From: Lingula anatina
Lineage: Eukaryota; Brachiopoda; Lingulata; Lingulida; Lingulidae
Length of the DNA stretch: 64,000 nt
Assembly: GCF_001039355.2 (NCBI RefSeq)
Contig: NW_019775405.1
Location: forward strand, 338,721 to 402,720
Reading direction: 5' to 3'
Of this stretch, positions 10,517 to 23,370 are shown piece by piece. Each line of letters opens with the position of its first letter. Position 1 is the stretch's first letter. The notes under the pieces were generated by a model. It was not told the origin of the DNA, ran no database searches, and saw only the letters and a list, made by a program, of their open reading frames with translations. The position numbers and the translations under genes are program-made.

Positions 10517-13500
10517 ATGTCAGCTGTTTCGAGACAGAAGAAATTAGACGTAAGACGCATTTATTTAAATAACTGTGACTTGATGATTCTCCCTAAAAAT
10601 TGAATGACATTATCCATACTGATTTGTGTTTTATCTTTGTAGCCGCTGAGTCGGAAAGTGCCAGAGAACCCCAAATATCAACATGTTAAAGCGACGGTCG
10701 ATACCGGTGAGTTTGAATGAATCTATGGCAATGTTTTTTGTTGCCATTACACATATCTCTTACGATGTCATTGAAAATTTTTGTGGCGATCGACAGAGAA
10801 AACGTAGCTATTTTCAAAATATTTAAATTTGATACAATGGTCAGTATGTTTCAATTTATAAACTCTTGCCACCATGTGGACGATGACTTAAATTACATGT
10901 ACTGTACGTTACTACAGACAGTGTGTGTGTGTGTGTATATACAGACACAGTTTCATTGTCAGTAGTCAGTCTGTTCAAGCTCTGATTTAAAGCTTAAAAC
11001 ATGTGATTTGAACACGTGTCATGTCAGAAAAGATATGTCAGCTTATTTTAAAACAACGGCAAGAATATAAAGCAGTAATTTTTAATTGTTCAACAAAGTT
11101 TCATTTTTCAACACAGTGAGACAATATTACATTAATTTAGGAATAACTCAAACTGTTATGGAGTAGTTTAAGATGAAAGGATGACATAAGAAAACTGAAT
11201 AATTGAAATGATTTGCCCAACAACTACATGGTAGGTCGGACAGTGGGACCCAAACTGAAAAAATTACTTGAAATAATTATTTATTTGCCCTTTTGAATAA
11301 ACTTTCATTTTATTGGACAGAATATTAAGAACACACATGATACATACCTTATTTGACAGCATTCACTGTATATCTTTTGGAAGGACATGCTGCACACATC
11401 CCCCTCCTTTTGTGATAAGAAATAGTTGGCCTGTGGAGACTGCTGCTTCTCTAATGAAATCCACATGTTTTGTTGATCATATTCAGCCAACCAAGTGTCC
11501 TCAAACATACTATCACTGGTGCCAATTGTGGTTATCTTTATATTCTTCATTTCAGGTGCTAGTCTTAACAAGTACATGTCCAAGATTGAAGAAATTAGAA
11601 GAAGTAAGTATTCGATCCTCCACATAAACCTCCGCAAAATAAAAACGCCTGCGGTACCCATTTGGTACCACTGCCCGCATTATCCACATCAACTTTACAT
11701 CTTTTAATTAAGAAATAAAATGCGCCAGAGTCACACTCCGCCCCCCCATTTCAAAATAAATAAAGGCAGAAATTACTTCTGATAAGGATTCAGCTGTATG
11801 GACTTTGCTGTTGACTTTCAGTTCAGTTCAGTTCAGCAGACTTCTTACTTTCACAAAAACTTGCGCATGTGCCTGAGCATGATTCATCATTTCTTATATA
11901 TAACTTGTGTGTATTTTATACCGTCCTTTTGGAGACTGTCATCCAAATAGTAATGTGCTTTGAGTTGTAACCTGTAAGTCAAATATTGCAAATAAGTCTT
12001 GAAACTAGTTTTTTATTTCTAAAAAGAAAAATGAAAAATCATCACCAATGTTTTTAGTACAGAACAATCGGATCCTCAATATATTTATTTGTCTTTTTAT
12101 ATTTTTTTCTTTTATAATGATTATGAATTTATGATAAAAAAAAACTTATATTTGTCTTATTAAAAAATATACAGGTTTTTTTTAACATTGCTGTATATAT
12201 TTGTTCCCATTTTGTTGATTCATGGTATCACAATGACACATAATGAAAAGATTTCCTATAAAGAGGAGTAAACCTTGTGTTTTGTTTTCTCAACTAACAC
12301 AATGAGTTCAGAACGTTAGGCTACAACAGTAATAGGTATAAGATGGCATTTATAGTTGGCAAGCTATATAAATGTATATTACTTCTTTTTGCTGTTTAAC
12401 AAACTGTATGTTTTTAATTGTTGGTTTGCATTTTTTAAAAAATTATTTTAGGTGAAAAGTTAAAAGATGTATTTAGCTTGTACTTAGAATATTGCAACCT
12501 GCCAGCTTGTGTTAGGGTAATAGGCCATACAATGTTTCAGTCAATTATTTACGAATAAGATTTATCATTCTATATAATAAATAGATATCCTGTTCTTGAA
12601 ATCATGTACTTAGCTGTTACAAACAAAGAATTGATTTGGCAAAATGTGTTTTAAAAAACAATTTTGTTTTGAATTTAGTACTAGTAAGTGAAAAAGTGTA
12701 ACAATATTTGAAGAATAATTAAACCTAATCTGCCTGTGCGATAAGGAATGAAGCAATTCTTTATCAATCCAATGTGTGCTTAATAAATCCAGTTAATTCA
12801 TGCAGGATTAAAATTTAATAGCAAGAGCTTAAGTAAATTTTAGACGGATTAACTACTCTGGAATTTAAATTGACTAGTTGGAACATGAATTAAAACCCTA
12901 TGGCAGTGATGGCACTGTTGTGTTTGGATTTTAAAATTTATTTTGCATTTAACTATAATAAATTCATTTTGGATTGTAAATGAAATAGAAGACTTCAAGT
13001 GTGCACAGGTTACCTAAATGTTTAGAAAGTGTAAAAGCCTGAGGACCGTGAACTCAGGTAGAACCTGACACTCACTGAGCAGTTTTTTTATAAAATTTGA
13101 TAACAATAAGCAAACAAGTAAAAAACATATTCACTGTTGCATTAAAAATGTATTTTAAACTCTGTGGTCTCAGATTTAAATGGTTCCTTGTGATCTGTGT
13201 CTTTAAATTACTCGTACTCTATTTCTGCACGCACACACGCGGAACATTTACTGCCTGGAAGAGTGACAACCTCCTCCAAAAAGCATATTTACAAAACCTC
13301 TGGAATGACATGTCTTTAAGCCCTACTGCATTCAAACCATAAACTTTTTAATCCGGCTCTGTTTACCATGACATTTGTATGGTGTTGACTAAGAGACCTG
13401 GAACAGGGGAGTTGACAGGGGGGCATGTCACCCACGACTGTTGTCAAAACACCGTGTTCACATCAGACTCATAATAGGTTGAATATCAGCTGGTTCAAAT

Positions 13501-16500
13501 GACATGAACTTGGACTTTTTCCTTTTAATTGTAGTTATCTTATATTTGAATGAAGCCAGGTACTAGTACCCTCCTACTCCTACAGCTATGTGTGAAAAAA
13601 AACAAAGCTTTGTCCGTTATCATTTGGCATTTGACACACTGAAATGATTGCAGTTGGCCCTGTCTTTGTGTTTTAAGACTGGGCCAGTATCGGTCTATCT
13701 GAGCCCAGTGTGAATGCGCCCCGTGTGGCCTTATCCACACTGTGTTAAATAGTCATCTATTCTAGCAACTTATTCACTGCAGGTTTTTAATTGAATGTCC
13801 TCAGTAAATACAGGGTATTGATAACAGTCAGGCCTCCTTCTGTTTGCCTTTATGTGTATGTGTGTGTAGTCGGCTGGGAGAAATGAACATATAGCGACCA
13901 TTCATTACATTGTAAACAATGTAAAAGATTACCACAGTGTGTTGGTAGAGGCGTTTGCCAATATCCTGGCTGTGGTGTGTGTTATTTCCATGGGGAGATG
14001 ACGGAGGCCTTGTTAGACCCTATGAAAAATCAGACGGATATAACCAAATCAAATGGACTTGGAACAATATCTGATGGAAAGGAGAAACTTACGAAAACTG
14101 AGGCTCGATCATTTGTGAACTATTTTGAATAAACGCGCGAGAGTTGTCACTGAGAGTAGGTTGACAGGGACTTCTCCCCCGTTAACAGTGATTTGCTGAT
14201 AGCAAACTGGTTCCTTGGATACAGCCGGGTCCCCTTCTGGCCCTTGCCTGTGTGTGTATGTGTGTGCCCTGCCTCACATGTTTGTGTAGATTAGTGTTCT
14301 AGACCATTCAAGAGTAACAGAGCTCTGATTTTATTGTGACAATTCAGAATCATTTATTGAAAAAACAAAGCTCTCTGGGTATAATGTTATGATGTAGTAT
14401 GAGTGTGCGCTACATCATACATGTGCATGCAGGATTTACGGGCCAATGAAGTAGGGAGTTTGGATTTTCATATTTGAATTTAACATGTTGAAGAGTTCTT
14501 GGAAAAAAATTAAAGTCCATTACCCAAAGGATGAGCCGCGGAAAACAAAGGAGGAACTTGATGAGTTGGTGAAGTCCCCGAGAGAAGGTAACAGTTGTCA
14601 ACAGGTGTTACACTGCCATGTGTATAGGCCCTGGCTGTTGCACTGTTGCTTTTGCTGTTTATTGTTTTGTCATTGTTATTTGTACAGGAGTGACACAGGT
14701 AGACCTGTGACTTGTATGCAATAATTGTTTTGCTGTTGTAGTTTTACTGCAGTGAAAGATGCTTCAAAAATGACCTCATAGTATACATTCTTTTTAACGG
14801 TTTTTGGCCTGTCAATATTGATAGACATAAAAAAATGTATTGAAAAAAATTTTTGATTTATTTATCAATTTTTTTCTTGCAGACTACAGATACAAGAAAG
14901 ATGAACTTTTCAAGCGTATGAAAGTGACAACATTTGTTCAACTGGTAAGTTCAGTACACATTTGCACTCTCTCCTTATGGACATACTATTAAATATTCTC
15001 CACTGCTTTCTCAAAATGATGTTTTAAAAATAGACTTTTTGATCCTGGAAAAGATAAAAAGAAGTTTATGAATTTAAGTAAAGTGACTGTTTGTCGGTCT
15101 AAAACAGCCATTTTTTAAATATTATTTATCAGTTGATTTATTTATCATTTATTTTTTATGAAGTATACTTTGTCTACTGACTTTTCCAATGCCTTATCCA
15201 GTGTCAAAAAAAAAAAATTTCTAAGGTACTGGATTAAATTTAATTAAATTCCCTTTTAAATAGTGTGCTAGAGCGCATCAGTTCTGTAGATGATACAGAA
15301 AAAATAGACCACTATATCATGGATTGCGATGTTTAAATGGCACAATGTACCTATGAACAGAGACTATTTTCCTTCAGATCAACCCAGTCTTCTCAAACGA
15401 TTTTGAAATGTGATACAGTGCTGTGCTGTTCAGAAAAGCATTAATTAGTTATGCCATTGGTATTGATTTTACCTTTGTCAAAGGCATTTTGACTTTTTTT
15501 AATGGGACCACAAATGTTGAGACGTGGAAGTTCTGAAAATCAATGGCACACAGGCCTGTTTTTCTAGCATGATAATGGCATGGAACTTGGGTCAAATTTT
15601 GATGCCGAGTGGGCCTTTTTTCAGGACAAAAGAGTCGTTCTTTCACCCTTCTCCCTCTTGCATTTGGGCGTGGCACAGTATCAGTGATTCTTTTCTTGTG
15701 ATTTTCACCTATTTGTAATTGCAGTGTTATATATTTTTGCAATTTTGTCTGGTGTCCTCAATTTTCTGTCACTGTCGGTCTTCAATCCCTTTCATCACAT
15801 GTTAAAATTGAATCAGAATTATTAATGTTTTACTTTGCTCTAGCTAACTGGAAATAATGTTTTCTGATTATTTGAATTTTTTTATTATAAACATCTTTAA
15901 TAAACAATGACCGTTCCTTAACAGGTTATTTTCAAGCAAGTAATTATGCCATTGTATAATAAATGTTTTAAAATGAAGAGGTTTGTTCTGTCTCTAATAT
16001 GTAGCCAGGTTGTGTATGTAACAGCATAAAGAGAGATTGGTGTTTCAGACAAAACACACACAGTTACCCTTTGAATTAAATAGGAGTGTTGACATTCAAA
16101 TCCTGTGGCCTTTTTTTGGATGAGTAAGAAAACATTACCTGTTAATTATTTCAAATCAATAGAGAGAGAGGCCTTGGCAAATGTCAGAATACGTACTCTC
16201 AATCTTTAGTTCATATTTTGATATTAAGCTTCATGCATGTTAATAAGTAAGAAATAATGAGATAATTCAGTCTTCTTGGCACCAGGTGTCCTCATTTTAC
16301 AGACTACGGCAAGTTCTCTCTAATATATTTATGCACTAGTATTACTATCCAAATGTCAGAATGGAAAAAGTTGGCATCAGTTTACTAGTAAGTTACCCAT
16401 GACTGTGTACATTTCCCCCTGAACTCATTGGTGTAAGTTACAGCAAATATTTGAGTATTACAACACCACACTGTGATACATTGATTGTCATCACTGCACT

Positions 16501-19500
16501 TAATTGATTGTAAGGAGGATGTTATACAATATCCTCTTATTTTAGTTGACAAAAAAAACAAACTTTTATTGAATTGTTAATCAAATATAAAAATGCTGTT
16601 TCAAATGTTCTGAAAAGTACGTCGGTTTCATGTCAGTATGTAAATTTTTTGTGAGTAACAAGAAAAATCTGAAAAAATGTGAATTACTGGAATGAGCAAG
16701 GTGTTTAAAATTATTGAGCAATTACCATACGTGTCAAGTGTGTCAAAGGATGTTGTAATGCATGAGGAAGGAAGTCAAAGTTTTAAGTGGCACTTTGTAA
16801 GATGGAACTGTTACAGAAAAATCATTGGTGATTGAACAGTTTTCTCCAACAAGTCACGAGGTTTAAAATAGTGTATCAGTATTAGTGATAGAAGCGTGGG
16901 CTGACTTAATTTGTATTTGTTTGGATTTCCATTCATATACCCAGAAGCTTTTGCTAAGTGGACATTTGTCCAGTTACTAAATTTGTTGTAGAAAAAAAAG
17001 CACACAAAGTGATTATTATGACAGTCATTGATTTTTGTTTTAGGTCATACAAGTTGCAGAGGTTCATCAGAAAGAATTAGCTGAAAATTTCCCAGGTAAG
17101 TTATTACAGAGGTTGAAATAATGGATGACTTTTGATGTTGAGAAAATGCAAATATGTCAGAAAAAAATTCTCATGAAAAGGTTTTAATTTGAAGTGCTGC
17201 TTAGCCATTATAAAATAAGTTGAAAAAATATGATGAACTGTAGTTGTATGGCATTGTTTTTTGTGACTACAATTTTAAAATTGATTCTGAATGTGTTATT
17301 AATAAGATAAGTAAATAACGAGGATCTCTACTCATGGAAAACTTACTTGATTTTTCTCAGTGATATCACATGTAAATCACATAAAATTATCCTCTTGTCC
17401 AGATTTAGCGTCACCTCGGCCAGGTTCAGGAGATACAGTGGACAATGAAATAGCCCGTATACAGGGCGGGGTGACCAGTCCCGCCCCCTCACTGGCCATC
17501 ACGGAGGGGGACTTTGGTCCTGGTGACCCTCCTGACACTGCAAGGTCTACTCTGCAGAGGTAAGGGGTTATTTATTTATTTATTTATTTATTTATTGATT
17601 GATTTATTTACTCTTGTTTGTGCATTCAAAATCATAATTATTAAATTATTATTATTGATTTTATGATCATTTATTTATTTGACAAAAGTTTTCATGTGCG
17701 ACAGGCGTCTTGTTTCATTTTATAAAACATTTTTGGTGAACTCCAGTGTAATCAAGGGAGTTGGAGAGGTGGACCTGAATGCCCCCACCACCGCCCCTCC
17801 GCCAGCCAGTAACCTCACTGCTGACGACTTCAACCCCTACCTGGTCCTGGACGTCCGAGATGTGGACGCTTACAATGACTGTCACATCATTTCAGGTATG
17901 GCGCTGTCCGTCCTCTCAATGCTCTGAAAAAGAACATTGGAAAAAAAATTTTATAAATTCAAAAAAAAAAAAAATTGATTATACTAATTGACAAATAAGG
18001 GGGAGATTTAAAAGGCAAAAAAATTGAAACAATAGGAGTAAGCAGTAATAAAATTATGGTAGCAAGGGGAAGGGAGATCATGCCTGGGGATACTGGTCAG
18101 ATTGCCTATAATAAACAGTATTCAGCAGTGTACACAGAGTGCTGAATATAAAGGTCCATAAAGGTACACTATAAAGGTACACAATGACTATGTTAAGTCA
18201 GTGAACTTTGGTTGGAAGCTTTATAGCCTTGAGTCAGCAGGGTCAGAACTCTCCATTGGCCGCAGGGAAATTACTTTCAAATGACTTAAGGGCACAATAG
18301 AATACATATGTTTCATTAGTTTTTTTGCAAATTTGTCATTGTTTTAAGTCAAAGGTGTACTACCTTTTTTTTTTTAATATGTTCTCATTCAGCTTTGTTG
18401 TGTGTAATTAACTGCTGGATAAACTGCTATTTGTCATGTGATTTTATAAGCTATTTATTTCATTTTTCAGCTCTCAGTTTCCCCAGTGCCATGCTGTCCA
18501 GATCTTGTAACTATGAGTCCAAAGAGCTCTTAGCTTATGTATCCTTTTTTATTCAGTTGAACAGAGCTGGCATAGCTTTGTTAAGGACTTGAACACTCCA
18601 ACTCCAAATAGAAATAAATAAATGAATAAATAAATAAATTGCTGACTGGTTGGCAATAAAATACAAGTTTCAGATCTGTGACTTAACTTTGACAATTTCT
18701 AGGGGTTGGAATTCATCTTCCTTTTGGTGGATTTCCTCCTTTTTTTAATGTGTGAAGGACTGTTCAGAAAGTTTGCTGATTTGTATTTAAAAAGTTAAAA
18801 AATGATGAAAAATTGGGGAAATGGGGGGGGGTCCTTCTTTTCTAGTGTCTTATCGACCCTGTCCTGATTCCTATTTTTTTCAAATAGTTCTGTATTGTTT
18901 GATTATCTGCCCCTTCCTTAACTGAGACCCCAGAGAAATCAGCCTGGTAAAATAATTGTTATATATGACGATGACGAGAGGATAGCTCCCCATGTTGCCA
19001 CGGTGATGGTAGAGAGGGGGTACGAAAATCTCTTCATGTTGTCTGGAGGTCAGTAAACACTTATTCACATTGAGAGTTCATTCTTAATGTTTCATCCTTT
19101 TTAGTGTTCTGTTTTGAAGGCCCTTTCATTTAAATTCTGACACAGAGGACTCTTTATGCTTTTATGCTGTATGCGATCGGCCAATATGTATGAGGATACA
19201 TTCTTGAACACTGTAGAAATATGGTGGACATTGAGCATCAGTGAGTGAAAACTAGCTATCATTAATTTATTAGCCATTTTGAGCATAACAGCTTGGCTCA
19301 CAGACAATAGCCAGACAATTAAGATACCTCTCAAAACAGAATGCTAAGATGGAACGAGGGCTTAACAGTTGCAACTTAAAACAATACTTCTCAAGATAAG
19401 GAATTCAGTTTTATGCTTAGACACTGATGTTTGTCTATCTATCTTGTGCAGAATCATTTGTCATTATAATTATTTCAGAAATGGGGATGGTTTCAGAATT

Positions 19501-20244
19501 ATCAATTCCATAATTATCATCCTTTTGATAACAGTACATTTTGGGGGGATTTTTTGTAGATTTTTTGTAGTTTTTGTAGTTTCTTGACAATAAGACATGT
19601 CATAAAGCATATTTTGGATTTTTTATGAATTTTCAATTATTCGTGAAAATATTTCATATTTCATTTATTTATTTGTTATAATTCTTTTTTTACAGGTCTG
19701 AAGTTTGCGTATGCTAACTTCCCCCGTGGTCTAATCACAGGGACACCCCCGCCAGTGGTGCAGCCACAGAGGCCTAAACAGGCAGAGAAGGCCTCACAGA
19801 GGTACTTCCATCGTGCTGATGTAGACATGCTCATGGAGTCTCTGGACAACGCACTCATGGACAAGAGTACAGGAAGTAAGTTCCTTTAATTTTTTTCTAA
19901 AAAATATAGTTTTAAACTTACTTGTGATATAGTTTTGAAGGTTTGACTACCCTGTTGTAAAAAATATCTGATTAAGAGTGACCCCACTTTTGTTTGCAAA
20001 CATTGAGTGTGATTTGAGAAAATATTTAATGGCATAAAGAGACCATGTGTCCATTAGATATTTTCTCAAATATTTAAATATTTCTTCATTATATTTTTTT
20101 AAAATATTAATTTATGTTTATGTAGGTCGTCTTACAAAAGCAAGTACAGCATCTAGCAGGATGGGCAGCGTGTCACAAATGACAAACCGTTCTCTGAAAT
20201 CCAGCATCGACACAGCTAGGCACAGTAAACCGTTTAAACCTTAG
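10517..20244 (+). CDS. CEP41: centrosomal protein of 41 kDa (CEP41)
   Basis: Eleven coding exons: 10517-10549, 10643-10706, 11556-11603, 14883-14944, 17044-17095, 17403-17559, 17747-17895, 18471-18538, 18934-19048, 19696-19875, 20126-20244. They total 1047 nt and encode 348 residues; human CEP41 has 373. All introns are GT-AG and all phases agree. Recognition rests on the N-terminal [16 protein letters not shown], then [34 protein letters not shown], and a rhodanese-like domain (about 160-252) with YLVLDVRD and ENLFMLSGG. The position of the rhodanese catalytic Cys is Asp223 (in IYDDDER), so no sulfurtransferase activity is expected; vertebrate CEP41 is likewise degenerate. In vertebrates the protein acts at centrioles and the ciliary base and is needed for tubulin glutamylation in cilia; it is a Joubert syndrome gene. 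Candidate poly(A) signals are AATAAA at 21570 and 21665. Confidence 0.95.
14485..14587 (+). CDS. candidate alternative first exon of CEP41
   Basis: An ATG-started open stretch of 34 codons plus one base lies in CEP41 intron 3 and ends at a GTAACA donor in phase 1. CEP41 exon 4 (14883) needs exactly one preceding base, so splicing would fuse [13 protein letters not shown]... in frame to [11 protein letters not shown]. The peptide is Lys/Glu-rich and charged, unlike the surrounding AT-rich intron. The upstream acceptor-like CAG (14431) leads into a stop, so this fits a start exon better than a cassette exon. It would replace the [16 protein letters not shown] segment. No homology is known to me. 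Confidence 0.35.
17568..17597. repeat. (TTTA)n microsatellite in CEP41 intron 6
   Basis: Tandem TTTA units begin shortly after the exon 6 donor. Confidence 0.85.
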
Positions 20245-21700
20245 GCTAAATTAGGGACAGCTGACAGGTATAAAATGACTGTACAAAAACTACAGCAAAA
20301 TGAACAGCACTATTGTTTGTAGCCTGCAGCAGTAATCATAATTAACTAACACGGGAAGTTTTAAAACCCTGTAGAAACAGGTACAACAGCTGATACATTT
20401 GAGAGTTGAAGACTGGGAAGTGGTCTGAGACCATGACTTTGTAAAGATTCAAACATTTAGGGAAGATACCATTGAACCGGTGGAATTCCCCATTTGCCAA
20501 ATCAAATATGACAGATTAAGCCTTCACCTCTACCCTCTACCTTTTGTCCAAAGTTTGGACTATGTTCATTGTGATTTGTTTCTCGGCACTGGAAAAATAA
20601 CCATTTGCATGATTGAAAATTTGCCTTGCAACAAGTGCAATGGGTGCAAGCTGTAGAGGAAAGAAAATAGTTTTTTTTTTTTTTTTTTTTTTTAAACAAT
20701 TCTGGGTCTGCCCCAGTGCTGTGTAGTTGTGTATCTAAACTCAACATGGGACCACCACTGTCAAGATTTCTAAACCCAATGGAAGAACTACAGTCATATC
20801 AGGATTGGCTGTTACAGTATTAGATACAATATAAACACTACAAAATGCCTGACAGAAGTTCATTGTGGCGATAAAACTACAGGACTTGAAAATTCTTTCA
20901 CAAGTTGCATGAATCTGTACAATTTATATGACAAATGTAGCATGAAGTAACCTTAACAGATACATACTTGATAAGTTTTTGTGATGATTGAATGACTTGA
21001 AGTACTCAAAACATACTGTTAAGTTGACCAGCATCATTATTAATTTCCTTTCTTCATTGGAGAGAAATAGCATCCCTGCTCTCTTGTCATTGTTGCTCAC
21101 AAGGAATCGTGTATCATGATTTGAATGTGTACAGTCATAGTAGTACTTCTGCATGGAATGATGCCCTACTGTTTGTATTGTATTGTACTGTAATGTATAG
21201 TGTACAGTAATTTTGGATAGTATGCGATACTCATTATCATCATGAAGATTGCTCATATCTGTCATTTCTAAGGATTTGATGTGTTTTTAATACCTGTATA
21301 TGAGAGGCTGCAGGTGGTTTATTTGTAAAAACTACATATTTATATAGTGTGCCTGCTTAAAGAAAATACCGTCCGCATTACCTTTCGTACCTTAAATCTT
21401 GCCCTCAAGTCGACCAAGGAGGAAGTGCCCTTAATTTCCCAAGAATTTGTTCAATTTTTGTGCATTCCATTTATATCAGGTCCTTAAAATATCTTTATAT
21501 TTTGACAGTTTTATGAAATATCACTGTTTCATGATACATGTAACTTTTACTATGTGTGCGAGCATTTCGAATAAAGTATTATTTTGCACGCAGTATTACA
21601 TAAGTATCCTCATTTCAAAATATTAAAATTATTGATGTCTGTGATGCGTTCTTTTGTACGTTTGAATAAAGAATAGCCAATGTAAATTTATATTGCAACT
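20245..21700 (+). other. CEP41 3' UTR
   Basis: The non-coding stretch after the CEP41 stop runs to AATAAA hexamers at 21570-21575 and 21665-21670, giving a 3' UTR of about 1.3-1.4 kb. It includes a poly-T tract near 20671-20691. Frames on the reverse strand (for example 20924-21265) lack protein features. Confidence 0.55.
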
Positions 21701-23370
21701 GCGTCTCTGTACTTTTATGAAATAACATCTTAATACGTACGATTAAAGGCGTTTTTCCATCATGGGGTAATGAACTCTTACTCCAGGGATAACTACTCTA
21801 TAGTAGGGGCTATAGTGACGAGAATAACTCCACACACAAATGTTCTCTGACAGTAGAAACAAATGTCATGAATTAGTTAAAGCAAGGAGTTATAACAGTC
21901 TATTATAACTCCTTGGTTAAAGACATATCTGTGAACACCTAGTGAAAAATCAATCCGTGACCCCGGTGGAGGGTAAAAGATAACAGTCATGTCGGGGATT
22001 TGTAAAATAGAATATCGAACGCACGCACATGTTTGCTTTGCGTAAATTCCAAGGCAGTTTCTAGTTTACTAGTATACTACTGTATATATGCAAGGTTGTA
22101 TGCTGGTATCGTGATTTTACTGAGTTATTTTGCGTGGCGTTGAAAGCTTATCAGGTTTTCCCAATAATATTATGAAAACAACATCGACTATTGGAGAAGA
22201 TGCACTTACTATAATATTCTGTTATTGTCATATCAACACCCTGTGCGTCTGCTGGATGTTGATTCGGCTTTGCATATTCCAGCACGGCAGGGCATCCCAC
22301 CAGTTGACTGGCTGGCAGTGATTTGAATCTCAGGGTGACCACTACAGGCTGCTGATGCCTTGGACCCACAAAACGGGTCTCAGCTGATACGGAAGAAATG
22401 CAAGGGCGTTTTCAAACTTCTGGTGTAAGGGGGTAGCATGCTGGGGAAAAAAACAGCCAAGGCGTTGGGCCATACAACCCTATGGGAAATGGTGTTTGGA
22501 ATCCTGCCAATAATTTTTTAACGAAAACTCACTTGATTATCACTAAAAGAATAGTTTACGCGTATATACCTGAACATACCTAACAAGTAAAATTTTATGG
22601 CATAAAAAGGCTGGAATTAGTCAGTAAATTACACTTGAGTTTTTCACTATCCCTGTTTAATGCATGGACTGCGCATCGTCTGCTGCAGAGTTCGGCAAAT
22701 CTAAAGCACTCGCAACCCCTTATAGCTTTCTATCATGACCCAGTGATAGTTCACTGGACGACGAGGAGGATTTTACGTGTATAATATCGTCACTTCTCAC
22801 ACGCTAACATTCAGGGTGTTAAAAGAGCATGAGAGAGTATCACCGTTTTTCCTCCCACGTTGTCAATAAACAGATATTTTCAAATCGTTAAAGTCAAATC
22901 AATTTGGAGTCATGATATTTTCCATACAAAGGGATGAGTAAACAGGACGAGCTAAGGACCCTGAGGCAGTCATGGTGAAAATTCTGTACTATTTTGTCAC
23001 CTGTTCATTATGGAGAGGAGGTTCTAGTAGACGTTGAAAGTCAGGGTGAAGAAAAAAATAACATTTAAGTTGTAATCACGAGCCAGAATTCACAAGCTTG
23101 GAGACAGGGTAGACAGTCGCATAAATATTTTTTACAGTTATTGTTTTATGATACTTGTCGACTCAATGAACACACGGTCGTAAAATTGTGTTTACAAAAA
23201 TCGCTTTCATACAAATACCTCTGTAGAGCACGTATCAGTTTTGATAACTACCGCGGAGCCGGAGAAGTAATTCGACGAGCTTCACAGCTTTTCCCAAGAA
23301 TTATTCACATTTGCTTGGATATTTTCTTTGATTCACATTAACTAAGAAATAGGGATATAGAAATGTATAA
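21701..23370. other. intergenic, with two hairpins
   Basis: No gene seen. It contains a perfect 13-bp inverted repeat at 21883-21915 (separate entry) and a smaller CCAGTGA/TCACTGG stem near 22740. It probably includes the promoter of the methyltransferase gene. Confidence 0.6.
21876..21922. repeat. perfect hairpin bounded by 7-bp direct repeats
   Basis: Arms CAAGGAGTTATAA (21883-21895) and TTATAACTCCTTG (21903-21915) are perfect complements around a 7-nt loop. GTTAAAG occurs immediately on both sides (21876-21882 and 21916-21922). The form resembles a tiny inverted-repeat insertion with target-site duplication. Confidence 0.75.

Noticed and set aside
11305-11661. 118-residue minus-strand frame over CEP41 exon 3
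   Set aside because: Overlaps a well-supported CEP41 exon and splice sites; no protein features.
20924-21265. 113-residue minus-strand frame
   Set aside because: Lies in the CEP41 3' UTR, AT-rich, no domain, no splice or poly(A) context.
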